DNA of 8,250 nt from SAR116 cluster bacterium (lineage in GTDB: Bacteria > Pseudomonadota > Alphaproteobacteria > Puniceispirillales > Puniceispirillaceae). Below the pieces are notes generated by a model that made no database searches, was not told where the DNA came from, and worked only from the letters and a program-made list of their open reading frames with translations. Position 1 is the stretch's first letter. Every line of letters starts with the position of its first letter. Of the stretch, positions 1 to 8,035 are shown piece by piece. The position numbers and the translations under genes were made by a program. The stretch covers positions 1-8,250 of the forward strand of contig NYTO01000086.1 in assembly GCA_002683535.1 (NCBI GenBank), given 5' to 3'.

Positions 1-111
1 ATACAACACGATCGTGCCCTCGGTAATCAGATAGGCAGAGTCGGGCACATCATCTACTCGATAGATGACTTCATCAGGTTCCCAGACGATGATATCGTTT
101 TTTTCGTGCAC
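1..111 (-). CDS. Cyclic nucleotide-binding domain protein, N-terminal 37 codons only (runs off left edge)
   Basis: Read on the minus strand from GTG at 111-109, the frame stays open to the window edge and gives 37 residues. They include VWEPDEVIYRVDD (9-21) and DSAYLITEGTIVLY (24-37). This is the beta-roll opening of a cNMP-binding (CAP/CRP-like) domain, where an acidic or glycine turn is followed by a 'YLI..G.V' strand. Such domains bind cAMP or cGMP, or act as ligand-free sensory modules in regulators and transporters; which one applies cannot be told from this fragment. The GTG start is chosen because no ATG lies in this frame after the in-frame TGA at 150-148, and an AGAAG sequence sits 7 bases upstream. 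An ATG at 118-116 is in a different frame and stops after 14 codons. A run of seven A (plus-strand T at 98-104) follows the start, so a sequencing or biological frameshift joining that ATG to the domain is possible. The domain call is fairly sure; the start is less so. Confidence 0.6.
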   Translation of the reverse strand, partial: MHEKNDIIVWEPDEVIYRVDDVPDSAYLITEGTIVLY

Positions 112-177
112 GCAGCATCTTCTATAACTGTGTATGTTATTAGTCGCTCATTCACGTGGTTGATGACAAGCTGTTTA

Positions 178-188
178 ATTGACTCAAT
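178..188. repeat. Short palindrome in the intergenic region between the cNMP-binding gene and tRNA-Pro
   Basis: ATTGACTCAAT is a perfect palindrome with 5-base arms around a central C. It lies between two divergently read genes, the cNMP-binding protein on the minus strand and tRNA-Pro on the plus strand. It could be a regulator site for the minus-strand gene, but a site this short can arise by chance. The rest of 112-203 shows nothing else I can name. Confidence 0.2.
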
Positions 189-203
189 GCTGACAGAAGA
201 GAA

Positions 204-232
204 TTGCCGGCCGACAAAAGCAAGCGTATAAC
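204..232 (+). promoter_or_regulatory. Sigma70-like promoter of tRNA-Pro
   Basis: TTGCCG (204-209) and TATAAC (227-232) are separated by 17 bases, the preferred spacing. Transcription would start near 239, only about 3 bases before the first tRNA base. Such very short leaders are usual for bacterial tRNA genes. The position relative to the tRNA is the main support; the hexamers each match the consensus at four or five of six positions. Confidence 0.55.
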
Positions 233-241
233 CTTCGCTGT

Positions 242-318
242 CGGAGCGTAGCGCAGCCTGGTAGCGCACTTTACTGGGGGTGAAGGGGTCGTGGGTTCGA
301 ATCCCGCCGCTCCGACCA
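242..318 (+). tRNA. trnP-GGG: tRNA-Pro, anticodon GGG
   Basis: The full cloverleaf can be folded by eye. The acceptor stem is CGGAGCG (242-248) with CGCTCCG (308-314). The D stem GCGC/GCGC is at 251-254 and 264-267. The anticodon stem CTTTA/TGAAG (269-273, 281-285) contains one T-G wobble and carries the loop CTGGGGG, which puts anticodon GGG at 276-278. The variable loop has 5 bases. The T stem GTGGG/CCCGC encloses TTCGAAT (296-302). Discriminator A315 is followed by an encoded CCA at 316-318. GGG reads proline codons CCC and CCU. The C at the first acceptor position and the A discriminator are typical for bacterial tRNA-Pro. The gene stands alone with its own promoter. No integrase or duplicated 3' end is present nearby, so nothing suggests use as an integration site. 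Confidence 0.96.
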
Positions 319-353
319 TTTTTCATTGCACGCCAATTTTCAATATATTCTGT

Positions 354-363
354 GGGCATGCCC
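354..363. repeat. 10-base palindrome between tRNA-Pro and the amine oxidase gene
   Basis: GGGCATGCCC is a perfect palindrome 36 bases past the tRNA and 114 bases before the amine oxidase start. It lies just after an AT-rich stretch containing TATATT (344-349), which could be a -10 element, but no good -35 is found at a proper distance. It may be a regulator site or chance. It is not followed by a T run and does not look like a terminator. Confidence 0.2.
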
Positions 364-368
364 GGATG

Positions 369-385
369 GAAATGAAAGTCATTTC
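369..385. repeat. Perfect inverted repeat upstream of the amine oxidase gene
   Basis: GAAATGA (369-375) and TCATTTC (379-385) are exact inverted copies separated by AAG. It sits 92 bases upstream of the amine oxidase start and downstream of the possible -10 at 344-349, so it could be an operator or a small hairpin in the leader. There is no following T run, so an intrinsic terminator for the tRNA is unlikely. No known regulator motif is recognised. Confidence 0.3.
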
Positions 386-464
386 GGTCATTGGCACACT
401 GCCGTATCTTCCATGGGCCGATATTGTGGTAACCGGCTACAAATGGCGGAAGGTCAATGCGGCG

Positions 465-471
465 AAAGGGA
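465..471 (+). promoter_or_regulatory. Ribosome binding site that sets the amine oxidase start
   Basis: AAAGGGA ends 6 bases before ATG 478. It supports that start over the in-frame ATG at 457, which also has a purine-rich stretch (GGAAGG) but only 3 to 4 bases away. The resulting protein starts two residues before the FAD-binding strand, as is common in this family. Confidence 0.55.
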
Positions 472-477
472 TATGCC

Positions 478-1752
478 ATGACAGATGTTGATGTGGTGAT
501 CATCGGTGCTGGTATCGCCGGCCTCAGCGCTGCAAGGGCTGTCGCTGATGCCGGGTGCAGTTTCCGTGTCCTTGAGGCATCGCATCGCATAGGCGGCCGT
601 GCCTATAGCGAACCCTATGCGACCGGCGGCATGTTTGATCTTGGCTGTTCCTATCTCCATGAAGGCGACACCAACCCGCTGAAACCTGTTGCCGCGGCGT
701 TGGGTATCGAACTTGGCAATGGTGACAGGTTTGCCAGTGAAGAGTGGCGCCTGTTGGCTGATGCTGTACCACGTCCCGCATCCGATCATGCTGCATATTG
801 GGACTTCGCCAACGGCGTAGACGCCCGTATGGAGCTGCTGGGAAATGACAATGCACGCGACACAGCTGTCGGGGACCTGATGAACTGGGACAGCCCGATT
901 GCGCCGCTCTATGTCCATCTTATGGCCGGGCTGAACGCCTCGGATGTTACCGAGCAATCGGCTGTGGATTATATGCGTTCAGGTTTTGGCCGGGATTATC
1001 CTGTGCGGGGCGGACTGGGCAGCCTGGTGGCAAAATGGGGCGCTGACATACCGGTCACGCTGAATTGCCGGGTTGGCGCGGTGAATATGACGGGCAGGGA
1101 CGTTACGGTTACCTCAAATCATGGTGACCTGCGGACCAAACGGGTAATCATCACTGTTTCAACGGGCATTCTGGCGGCTGGTGACATTCTGTTTACGCCC
1201 GCGCTGCCCGACACTGTCACCACCGCTATTGATCATCTGCCATGCGGAACCCTGAACAAGATTGGCGTTGCGCTGGCACCGGGTGCTGTGCCGCCGGATG
1301 CAGAAGGGTGGCATCTGTCATGGCCGGATCATGATATGGGCGCACTGTCAGCGGACCAGATTGCCAGTGTTGATATTTATACAGGCGAGACCCCGCAGGC
1401 GGTTGTCTTTGCTGGTGCCAGTTTTGGCATTCATCTGGAAAAGGCCGGTGCGGCGGCTATGCGTGCCTACGCCGAAAACAGCCTGGTCAGCATCTTGGGT
1501 AGCGATATCCGCAACGCCATTGAAGGCATGATCACAACGGCATGGCATAGTGAGCCGCTGACCCTCGGATCATACTCCTATGCAAGGCCGGGCGGTGCGG
1601 ATGCACGCGGTGTATTGCAGCATCCTGTGGATGACCGGCTATATTTTGCTGGCGAGGCGACCAGCGTGGCGCATTACGGCACGGCGCACGGGGCGTTTCT
1701 GTCGGGGCAAGATGCGGGTCAGCGGGTCGTGGCCGATATAACCTTGCTATAG
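478..1752 (+). CDS. FAD-dependent amine oxidase family protein (flavin monoamine/polyamine oxidase-like)
   Basis: The 424-residue protein has the full layout of the flavin amine oxidase family. The N-terminal dinucleotide-binding motif is GAGIAG at 10-15, with the ribose-binding Glu33 at the end of the second strand and RIGGR at 37-41. VRGGLGSLVAKW (176-187) is the conserved mid-protein flavin contact. LNKIG (259-263) puts Lys261 where the family has its flavin N5-water lysine. GSYSYARPG (364-372) is followed by the C-terminal FAD segment LYFAGEATS (388-396) and YGTAHGAFLSG (400-410). The cysteine that binds FAD covalently in mammalian MAO is replaced by serine in GSYS, so FAD is probably bound non-covalently, as in polyamine oxidases. 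There is no signal peptide or membrane tail, so a cytoplasmic enzyme is expected. The reaction should be oxidation of an amine to an imine and then aldehyde plus peroxide; the substrate cannot be read from the sequence. It stands alone, convergent with the yej-mmcB block, and shares no operon with it. Confidence 0.88.
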   Translation: MTDVDVVIIGAGIAGLSAARAVADAGCSFRVLEASHRIGGRAYSEPYATGGMFDLGCSYLHEGDTNPLKPVAAALGIELGNGDRFASEEWRLLADAVPRPASDHAAYWDFANGVDARMELLGNDNARDTAVGDLMNWDSPIAPLYVHLMAGLNASDVTEQSAVDYMRSGFGRDYPVRGGLGSLVAKWGADIPVTLNCRVGAVNMTGRDVTVTSNHGDLRTKRVIITVSTGILAAGDILFTPALPDTVTTAIDHLPCGTLNKIGVALAPGAVPPDAEGWHLSWPDHDMGALSADQIASVDIYTGETPQAVVFAGASFGIHLEKAGAAAMRAYAENSLVSILGSDIRNAIEGMITTAWHSEPLTLGSYSYARPGGADARGVLQHPVDDRLYFAGEATSVAHYGTAHGAFLSGQDAGQRVVADITLL

Positions 1753-1759
1753 CGCGCCG

Positions 1760-2233
1760 CTACTCTTCAGCCCTGTCATCTGCCTTTGCATTGTCAGGAT
1801 TGTCTTGCGCCGCCCATTCAAGTCGTCGCATCGCCACATGTGCAAGACGCGTCACCAGATGCGTGCGGCGTGTCCCGGCAAGTTTTGATACCGGTGCTTC
1901 CTGAACGATATGGCAATCAAAACCGTCAGTAATGATGATGCCGCAAATGTCAGGGCCCGGCAGAATGTCGCGCGGAAAATCCTCGGCAACAGCGAAATAG
2001 AATCTGTCGGCCCATTCGATATATTCCTGCCATTTCTGGTCGCTGGTAAAGTCCTGGCGTGATGATTTCACTTCGATGATTGTGATGTCACGTTTCGGTC
2101 CAAGCACCATCAGATCGGCGCGCCGGCCGGTCCTGACTGTAAATTCGCGGATGCAGGCATTGCCATGATCAAGGAACAGCCGCGCCACAGCGGCGGTGAT
2201 GCGCGCGGCTGTCAGGGATGCTCCGTTCGTCAT
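1760..2233 (-). CDS. mmcB: MmcB family DNA repair protein (PD-(D/E)xK nuclease-like)
   Basis: The 157-residue protein matches the MmcB family, a DNA-damage-associated protein described in Caulobacter and restricted mostly to Alphaproteobacteria. RRADL (37-41) and IIEVKSS (52-58) give the Asp40...Glu54-x-Lys56 arrangement of a PD-(D/E)xK nuclease fold. SSRQDF and KWQEYIEWADRFYFAV (68-83) follow, as in the family. A DNA-processing role is inferred from this; the reaction is not established by the sequence. The C-terminal 17 residues are acidic and probably disordered. ATG 2233 is preferred because the helix LTAARITAAVARLF then starts close to the N-terminus. An open frame upstream to 2320 would overlap the end of yejF and adds a basic, unfamily-like extension. 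The ribosome binding site is weak. It starts 22 bases after the yejF stop, so it is probably translated from the yej transcript. Its stop lies 7 bases from that of the convergent amine oxidase gene. Confidence 0.88.
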   Translation of the reverse strand: MTNGASLTAARITAAVARLFLDHGNACIREFTVRTGRRADLMVLGPKRDITIIEVKSSRQDFTSDQKWQEYIEWADRFYFAVAEDFPRDILPGPDICGIIITDGFDCHIVQEAPVSKLAGTRRTHLVTRLAHVAMRRLEWAAQDNPDNAKADDRAEE

Positions 2234-2255
2234 GTCATGTCTGTCATCTGGGTTT

Positions 2256-3863
2256 TCATCCCGTTTTTTGACCGGATTTGCGTTGCGCCGCGCTAATAAG
2301 TTCACCTGTATAGGGCTCACGCGGGGTGTTCAGGATTTGCACGGCGCTTCCGTCCTCAACCACCTTGCCATCCTTCATCACCATGATCCTGTGGCTCATT
2401 GATCCGATCAGCGCAATGTCATGACTGATGAAGATATAGCTCAGTGCGTGCCGTTCCTGAAGTTCGCGCAACAGGGTGACAAGCTGCTGCTGGACAGTCA
2501 TGTCCAGGGCCGAGGTTGGCTCGTCAAAGAGGATCACTCTCGGCTGCATGATCAGTGCGCGCGCGATCGCAATGCGCTGACGCTGGCCACCTGAAAATTC
2601 ATGCGGATATCGCTCGGCGCTGGCTGGATCCAGACCAACTTCTTCAAGCACCGCTGCAACGCGCTGCTGACGGGTCTGTATATCGTACATCTGATGGGCT
2701 TCTGGCCCTTCGCCGATGATATCGCCGACCGACAGGCGCGGGGACAGGGACCCGAACGGGTCCTGAAATACAATCTGCACCTGCCGCCGATAGGGTTTCA
2801 GGGCACCGGCGCTCGTCGCCTTCACATGCGTGCTGTCAAAGGTCACCTTGCCCTGAAATCCGACAAGATGCGTGATGGCGCGCGCCAATGTTGATTTGCC
2901 CGACCCGCTTTCGCCGACAATGCCCAAAGTTTCGCCCTGGTGCAGCGCCAGATCAACACCGTCCACCGCACGCACCCAGTCCGCTGTCCGGCGCAACAAT
3001 CCCCGTCGGATTGGAAAATGCACTTTTATATCGCTGGCAGTCAGCAAGGGCGCACATGTTGTCTTCATCGGTGTGCGTATGTCGTTGGGCCGTGCAGCGA
3101 TCAACGCGCGTGTATAGGCCTCAGACGGTGCAGAAAACACCTGTTCGGTGGGCCCGGCTTCCACAAGGCGGCCATCCTGCATGACAAGCACGCGGTCAGC
3201 GATCTGCCTTACCACGCCAAGATCATGCGTGATGAACAGCATCGCCATGCCCGTCTCGCGCTGCAAATCTGCCAGCAGATCCAGAATCTGTGCCTCGATG
3301 GTGACATCCAGCGCGGTTGTCGGCTCGTCGGCAATCAGCAGATCGGGATTGTTGGCAAGCGCCATGGCAATCATCACCCGCTGGCGTTGACCACCTGACA
3401 GTTCGTGCGGATAAGCCTTGATTCGTGTGGCTGGGTCCGGAATACCGACACGCTCCAGCAGGGCAATCGTGCGTTCAAAGACTGCGCCGCGATCCAGTGA
3501 CTGATGCAGGCTGAGTGACTCGCCAATCTGTTTTTCGATGGTGTGAAGCGGGTTCAGTGATGTCATCGGCTCTTGAAAGACCATGCCGATATCATTGCCG
3601 CGGATATCACGCATCACATCTTCGCCGGCATCGGAAATATCAACTCCCTTCCAGCAGATGCGGCCTGAGCACCGTGCGTTTTCACCAAGAAGACGGATGC
3701 CGGCCAATGCCGAAACTGACTTTCCGGACCCGCTTTCACCAACAAGGGCAACCGTTTCCCCCGGTTGAATATCAAGTGACAGCCTGCGCACCGCCGGCGT
3801 GGTGACACCATCGCGCACAAACCCGATCTGCAGATCGGTTACGGAAAGCAGCGCCTTGGTCAT
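2256..3863 (-). CDS. yejF: ABC transporter ATP-binding protein with two fused ATPase domains, YejF type
   Basis: This cytoplasmic ATPase drives the YejBE permease pair. The 535 residues hold two complete nucleotide-binding domains, matching the usual YejF length of about 530. Domain 1: Walker A GESGSGKS 42-49, Q-loop Gln97, signature LSGGQ 155-159, Walker B LLIADEP 175-181, switch His213. Domain 2: Walker A GESGSGKS 317-324, Q-loop Gln367, signature FSGGQ 423-427, Walker B VILFDEP 443-449, switch His481. All catalytic residues are present, so both sites should hydrolyse ATP. The peptide-transporter type is shown by the dipeptide/oligopeptide family features [10 protein letters not shown] (97-106) and [13 protein letters not shown] linker at about 258-275 joins the domains. 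Its ATG overlaps the yejE stop by 4 bases (ATGA), which indicates coupled translation. The other candidates in this family are dipeptide or glutathione ATPases, but the yejABE neighbours settle the assignment. Confidence 0.95.
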   Translation of the reverse strand: MTKALLSVTDLQIGFVRDGVTTPAVRRLSLDIQPGETVALVGESGSGKSVSALAGIRLLGENARCSGRICWKGVDISDAGEDVMRDIRGNDIGMVFQEPMTSLNPLHTIEKQIGESLSLHQSLDRGAVFERTIALLERVGIPDPATRIKAYPHELSGGQRQRVMIAMALANNPDLLIADEPTTALDVTIEAQILDLLADLQRETGMAMLFITHDLGVVRQIADRVLVMQDGRLVEAGPTEQVFSAPSEAYTRALIAARPNDIRTPMKTTCAPLLTASDIKVHFPIRRGLLRRTADWVRAVDGVDLALHQGETLGIVGESGSGKSTLARAITHLVGFQGKVTFDSTHVKATSAGALKPYRRQVQIVFQDPFGSLSPRLSVGDIIGEGPEAHQMYDIQTRQQRVAAVLEEVGLDPASAERYPHEFSGGQRQRIAIARALIMQPRVILFDEPTSALDMTVQQQLVTLLRELQERHALSYIFISHDIALIGSMSHRIMVMKDGKVVEDGSAVQILNTPREPYTGELISAAQRKSGQKTG

Positions 3864-4984
3864 GAAAATGTCTTTCGCGGGTCAAAGGCATCGCGAATGC
3901 CTTCGAAAATGAAAACCAGCAGCGCCAGCAGGATGGCAAAGACACTGAAGGCTGTCAGGCCGAGCCACGGGGCCTGCAAGTTCTGTTTTGCCTGCAGGGT
4001 CAATTCTCCCAATGACGGAGCCGATGATGGCAACCCGAACCCCAGAAAATCGAGTGCAGCGAGTGATCCGATGGCCCCGGTGACGATAAAGGGCAGCATC
4101 GTCAATGTCGCCACCATGGCGTTTGGCAGCACATGCCGGAACATGATCACCAGCGGTGTAACGCCAAGGGCCTTGGCCGCCTGCACATATTCAAAATTTC
4201 GTGCACGAAGGAATTCTGCCCGCACAACACCGACAAGGGCCGTCCAGCTGAACAGCGTCATCAAGAACACCAGCAGCCAGAAATCCATCCGCCAGATGGC
4301 TGACACAATGATTATGATATACAGCGATGGTGTGGCACCCCAGATTTCGATCAGGCGCTGGGCAAACAGATCCGTGCGGCCGCCCAGATATCCCTGAATG
4401 GCACCAACAAGAATGCCAATTACAGATGCCAGTGTTGACACGATGATAGCAAACAGCACAGACAGCCTGAATCCATAGAGAATACGTGCTGCCACGTCGC
4501 GAGCCGTATCATCAGTGCCAAGCCAGTGGTCGCTGTCAGGCGGCGATGGCGCTGGCACATCAAGGGTGGCAATTGTTGAATGATGATAGGGGATCAGCGG
4601 CCATAACACCCAGCCGGACTGGATTGCCTGACCTGCAATGACACCATCACTGGCATCTTCAATCAGGGCCTCGGGTGTATCCCAGCAGTCAACCAGCCCG
4701 CCGGTAACGATCAGGCATTCAACTTCTATGTCGCTATAAATGGCCTCGGTGCGCAGGTCACCGCCGAATGTCTGTTCTGAATAGAACTGAAAAACGGGCA
4801 TGTAAAAACCGTCACGATATTTGACCAGAATGGGACGGTCATTGGCGATCAGCTCGGCAAAAAGAGAAACCCCGAAACAGATCAGAAAGATCACAAGTGA
4901 CCAGACAGCACGCCGGTTCTGCTGGAAATTACGCCAGCGGCGGCGATTGATCGGACTAGCCCTGTGTGAAGAGGCGCCTGTCAT
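3860..4984 (-). CDS. yejE: Inner-membrane permease of peptide/microcin C ABC transporter, YejE type
   Basis: The start [20 protein letters not shown] (11-30), followed by a first membrane helix and [15 protein letters not shown] (42-56), is the characteristic YejE N-terminus. The permease signature loop is at 265-290 ([10 protein letters not shown]...RHVLPNAM), which contacts the ATPase. Membrane segments are near 27-48, 172-198, 217-231, 234-256, 287-312 and 342-362. [18 protein letters not shown] (154-171) and [21 protein letters not shown] (311-331 region) are typical of the DppC/OppC class. The C-terminus [13 protein letters not shown] is the family end. At 374 residues it is about 30 longer than E. 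coli YejE; the extra sequence is at about 85-122 in the periplasmic part and includes Cys90 and Cys100. The start overlaps the yejB stop by 4 bases and the end overlaps the yejF start by 4 bases. It pairs with YejB to form the pore. Confidence 0.94.
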   Translation of the reverse strand: MTGASSHRASPINRRRWRNFQQNRRAVWSLVIFLICFGVSLFAELIANDRPILVKYRDGFYMPVFQFYSEQTFGGDLRTEAIYSDIEVECLIVTGGLVDCWDTPEALIEDASDGVIAGQAIQSGWVLWPLIPYHHSTIATLDVPAPSPPDSDHWLGTDDTARDVAARILYGFRLSVLFAIIVSTLASVIGILVGAIQGYLGGRTDLFAQRLIEIWGATPSLYIIIIVSAIWRMDFWLLVFLMTLFSWTALVGVVRAEFLRARNFEYVQAAKALGVTPLVIMFRHVLPNAMVATLTMLPFIVTGAIGSLAALDFLGFGLPSSAPSLGELTLQAKQNLQAPWLGLTAFSVFAILLALLVFIFEGIRDAFDPRKTFS

Positions 4985-6060
4985 GACAGCCTCGATTCAA
5001 AATCGATTCGCGGGTCGATCCATACATACATCAGATCGGATATGAGTCCGATCACCAGACCGATCAGGCTGAAGATAAACAATGTGCCGAACACCACCGG
5101 ATAGTCACGCGCGACCGCGGCCTCAAAGCCCATGCGGCCAAGCCCGTCCAGTGAGAAAATTGTCTCGATGATCAGCGAACTGCCAAAGAATACCGATACG
5201 AAGACCGCTGGGAACCCGGCGATGACGATCAACATGGCATTGCGGAACACATGCCCGTACAGGACCTGCTTTTCGGCCAGCCCCTTGGCCCTTGCGGTCA
5301 GCACATATTGCTTGCGGATTTCGTCGAGGAACGAATTTTTGGTCAGCAGCGTCAAGGTGGCAAAGGCCGAAATGGTTGATGCCAAGACAGGCAGGGCAAT
5401 GTGCCAGAAATAGTCCAGTATCTGCCGCCACAGGCTCATATCGGCGAAGTCTGGTGACGTCAGCCCACGCAGCGGGAAAATTTTCACATAGGACCCGCCA
5501 GCAAACAGCACCAGCAGCAGAATGGCAAAAAGAAATCCGGGGATGGCATAGCCGATGATGATCAGGCTGGATGTCCAGCTGTCAAAAGATGTGCCGTCAC
5601 GCACCGCTTTGCGAATGCCGAGCGGGATCGAGACAAGATAGGCAAGCAGCGTCGTCCACAAGCCAAGTGAAATCGAGACAGGCATCTTTTCAAGGATCAG
5701 GTCGGTAACGGAAATGGACCGAAAATAGCTTTCGCCAAAATCGAAACGGGCATAGTCCCACAGCATCGTGGCAAACCGTTCCAGCGGTGGCTTGTCGAAA
5801 CCGAACTGGCGCTCAAGGTCAGCAACAAAATCTTCAGGCAATCCCTGGCTGCCAACATAACTGCTGGATTCACTTGCCTCGCGAATCTCTCCGCCGCCGC
5901 CGGCGATGCCCTGAAATACGTCGGTGTCCCGTTCCAGCTGCGCGAGAATCTGTTCAACCGGCCCGCCTGGCACAAATTGCACAAGCACGAAATTGATCAG
6001 CATGATCCCAAACAGGGTTGGAAGGATCAGGGCCAGTCTGCGCAGAATATATGCCAGCAT
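4981..6060 (-). CDS. yejB: Inner-membrane permease of peptide/microcin C ABC transporter, YejB type
   Basis: The 359-residue length agrees with YejB (about 364 in E. coli). [18 protein letters not shown] followed by FVPGGPVEQ (29-37) is the standard YejB/DppB-class N-terminal helix. It then has the glycine-rich GIAGGGGE (51-58) periplasmic insertion and [12 protein letters not shown] (85-96). Six membrane segments lie near 8-30, 128-150, 165-188, 218-240, 278-300 and 323-345. The ATPase-contacting loop is [10 protein letters not shown]...HVFRNAM (252-276). The end [10 protein letters not shown] (346-355) is a family hallmark. A GAGG sequence 10 bases before ATG 6060 can serve as ribosome binding site. 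It lies 22 bases after yejA, and its TGA overlaps the yejE ATG. With YejE it forms the transmembrane channel for substrate delivered by YejA. Confidence 0.95.
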   Translation of the reverse strand: MLAYILRRLALILPTLFGIMLINFVLVQFVPGGPVEQILAQLERDTDVFQGIAGGGGEIREASESSSYVGSQGLPEDFVADLERQFGFDKPPLERFATMLWDYARFDFGESYFRSISVTDLILEKMPVSISLGLWTTLLAYLVSIPLGIRKAVRDGTSFDSWTSSLIIIGYAIPGFLFAILLLVLFAGGSYVKIFPLRGLTSPDFADMSLWRQILDYFWHIALPVLASTISAFATLTLLTKNSFLDEIRKQYVLTARAKGLAEKQVLYGHVFRNAMLIVIAGFPAVFVSVFFGSSLIIETIFSLDGLGRMGFEAAVARDYPVVFGTLFIFSLIGLVIGLISDLMYVWIDPRIDFESRLS

Positions 6061-6082
6061 ACGCCAGAAGCCTCGTTTGCGG

Positions 6083-7957
6083 TCAGAATGCGCCTTCGGC
6101 CTTCAGGCGCGCAAAGGCGTCCTGATCGAACCACCAGAAATCAAGAATCCCCAGCGCATAGGGGGGCAGGGTGTCCGGATACCGGTACATATCATAATAC
6201 GCGATGTTGTGGGTGTTTCTGAACCATTGTGGCACCCAGAACACTTCGGCGCGCAACACCCGGTCAAGGGCACGTGTCGCGTCATTCAGTGTCTTGCGGT
6301 CTCCGGCAGCAATCACATCTTCGATCAGCCTGTCTGCAGCTTCGCTGCGATAACCTGCAAGGTTGAACAGCGAGATATCTGCAGATTCCGATCCGAAATA
6401 CTGTTTCAGCCCGGCCCCGGAAGTAAGCGACGTCCGGAAGTTGCCTGTCACCATATCAAAATCAAAATTTCGTTCCCGCTCAGTCATTTGTGCATTATCG
6501 ACCCGTGTATGCACAGCATCAATGCCCAGCTTTTGCAGGTTCTCGACAAACGGGTTTATGACCCTGTCAAAGGACTGGATATCGTTCAGGATTTCCAGCT
6601 TCAAAGTCTCGCCAGCTGCGTTGCGGCGTATCCCGTCATCACCAACTGGCCAGCCAGCTTCATCCAGCAAGGCTGATGCTGTGCGCAGATTCTTGCGATC
6701 AAGTTGACGTTCGGATGACACGGGTGCTGTTACCGCCGGGCTGTCCAATACACCTGGTGGCAGAATGTCGGCAAGGGGTGCCAAGAATGCCAGTTCACCC
6801 GGTTGTGGCATGCCACTGGCTTTCAGGTAACTGTTTTCCCAGAAAGATTCCATCCGCGCATAGATACCATAGAACAGCGTCTTGTTTGACCACTCAAAAT
6901 TGAACATCATCCCAATGGCTTTGCGGACGCGAATATCCTGAAAGCGTTCACGCCGCAAATTGAACAGGAAGGACTGACCGCTGGCCAGTGTGCCGTCAGG
7001 CGGCGTGTCCTTTACGGCCCATCCTTTTTCGATGGCCGGGAAATCATATCCAGTCGCCCAGATTTTTGACGAAGCCTCGCTGCGGAACGTGTAGGTGCCG
7101 GCCTTGAAACCTTCAAAGGCGCTATTGTAATCGGCAAAATATTCTACGCGTATCGTATCAAAATTGTGGCGCCCCTTGTTGATCGGCAGGTCTTTGCCCC
7201 AATAGTCAGGGTTGCGCTTGTAGATGATTTGCTGACCAACATCGATGGATTCGAGGACATAGGGCCCGGAACCGACTGCCGGGGTCAGTGTCGATTCTTC
7301 AAAGTCAGCACCGGATGTCTCGTAATAGGCTTTTGAGAAGATCGGAAGGCCACCAACAGTCTGTGGCAGGTCACGGGTGGGCACGCCAGCCTTGAAGGTG
7401 AATTTGACCCGGTGGGGGCCAAGTGCCTCGGCACTTGCAACCTGCTTTTCAATCACGGCACGAAATGAAGGCAGGCCTTTGTCGCGCAGAACTTCATAGG
7501 AAAAAACCACGTCTGCGGCTGTCAGGGGTGACCCGTCTGAAAAGCGTGCTTCTGGCCGCATGTTGAAGATCACCTCACTGCGATCTTCCGGATATTCCAT
7601 TGATTCAGCAACCAGCCCGTAGACTGAATCCGGCTCGTCAGAGCTGCCTTCAAGCAGGCTTTCGTAGAAGATGGATGAATATTGTCCAGCACGACCCTTG
7701 GTGCTGTAGGGATGCATCGAATCAAACGAACCGAAACCCCACATTGAAATTTCGCCGCCTTTTGGTGCATCGGGATTCACATAGTCCAGATGTTCAAAAT
7801 CAGCGCTATATTTCAACTCGCCGAAGGTTGAAATACCATGGGCGGTAATCACATCGGCGGATGCTGGCAATCCGGCAGCCATGGCCATACAAATTGCGGT
7901 TGTAGCAGCCATACGGCGGGGATGGGACAGATGTGAACGGGACAGGAATGTACGCAT
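6083..7957 (-). CDS. yejA: Periplasmic substrate-binding protein of the Yej ABC importer (SBP family 5)
   Basis: This 624-residue family 5 solute-binding protein captures the substrate in the periplasm and hands it to YejBE. Residues 1-34 form a signal peptide: basic start with Arg14-Arg15, hydrophobic 16-32, likely cleavage after ASA (32-34). There is no lipobox cysteine at the cleavage site. [12 protein letters not shown] (59-70), [20 protein letters not shown] (103-122), [17 protein letters not shown] (139-155) and the C-terminal [16 protein letters not shown] region are typical for the YejA type. Length is close to E. coli YejA (604). In E. coli the system imports microcin C and peptides. 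In Agrobacterium a related binding protein (YepA) with YejBEF takes up muropeptides, and in Sinorhizobium the system handles host antimicrobial peptides. Sequence alone does not decide between these. ATG 7957 is chosen because AAAAGG lies 8 bases upstream and the next ATG (codon 16) would remove the basic part of the signal peptide. It is the first gene of the operon. Confidence 0.94.
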   Translation of the reverse strand: MRTFLSRSHLSHPRRMAATTAICMAMAAGLPASADVITAHGISTFGELKYSADFEHLDYVNPDAPKGGEISMWGFGSFDSMHPYSTKGRAGQYSSIFYESLLEGSSDEPDSVYGLVAESMEYPEDRSEVIFNMRPEARFSDGSPLTAADVVFSYEVLRDKGLPSFRAVIEKQVASAEALGPHRVKFTFKAGVPTRDLPQTVGGLPIFSKAYYETSGADFEESTLTPAVGSGPYVLESIDVGQQIIYKRNPDYWGKDLPINKGRHNFDTIRVEYFADYNSAFEGFKAGTYTFRSEASSKIWATGYDFPAIEKGWAVKDTPPDGTLASGQSFLFNLRRERFQDIRVRKAIGMMFNFEWSNKTLFYGIYARMESFWENSYLKASGMPQPGELAFLAPLADILPPGVLDSPAVTAPVSSERQLDRKNLRTASALLDEAGWPVGDDGIRRNAAGETLKLEILNDIQSFDRVINPFVENLQKLGIDAVHTRVDNAQMTERERNFDFDMVTGNFRTSLTSGAGLKQYFGSESADISLFNLAGYRSEAADRLIEDVIAAGDRKTLNDATRALDRVLRAEVFWVPQWFRNTHNIAYYDMYRYPDTLPPYALGILDFWWFDQDAFARLKAEGAF

Positions 7958-7965
7958 GATGAAGG

Positions 7966-7971
7966 CCTTTT
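7966..7971 (-). promoter_or_regulatory. Ribosome binding site of yejA
   Basis: On the minus strand AAAAGG ends 8 bases before the yejA ATG. Its last four bases belong to the 8-base palindrome AAGGCCTT (7962-7969), so local self-pairing could affect access to it. Confidence 0.6.
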
Positions 7972-7980
7972 GACACTAGC

Positions 7981-8020
7981 GACCTGCCACTGCGCCGTCG
8001 GTGCGCAATGGCAATTGGTC
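7981..8020 (-). promoter_or_regulatory. Long hairpin in the 5' leader of the yej transcript
   Basis: In the minus-strand RNA, the arm complementary to 8003-8013 pairs with the arm complementary to 7985-7995 over 11 base pairs around a 7-base loop. The one position that is a C-A mismatch on the plus strand is a G-U wobble in the minus-strand transcript, which points to the yej leader as the functional RNA. Four more pairs (GACC 7981-7984 with GGTC 8017-8020) extend the stem beyond a 3-base bulge. The stem starts about 10 bases after the predicted transcription start and ends 23 bases before the yejA ATG. There is no U run after it, so it is not an intrinsic terminator. It could stabilise the mRNA end or regulate translation; no known riboswitch or RNA family is recognised. 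Confidence 0.5.
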
Positions 8021-8035
8021 CGGGTAATGGAACAA

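Noticed and set aside
242..477. tRNA-Pro as an integration site for a mobile element
   Set aside because: No integrase, no repeat of the tRNA 3' end and no composition change are seen downstream within the window.
291..491. 66-residue plus-strand open frame from inside the tRNA
   Set aside because: It begins within the T arm of the tRNA, has no domain signal and overlaps the real amine oxidase start.
54..590. 178-residue minus-strand open frame crossing the tRNA gene
   Set aside because: Its middle (SGGIRTHDPFTPSKVRYQ) is simply the antisense of tRNA-Pro, a well-known source of false protein annotations. The rest runs antisense to the amine oxidase start.
2234..2320. Longer MmcB N-terminus starting at 2320
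   Set aside because: It would overlap the yejF 3' end by 65 bases and adds a basic stretch not expected in the family; ATG 2233 fits the domain start.
5924..6676. 250-residue plus-strand open frame opposite yejA and yejB
   Set aside because: It is a shadow of yejA and yejB on the other strand, crosses their junction and has no recognisable domain.
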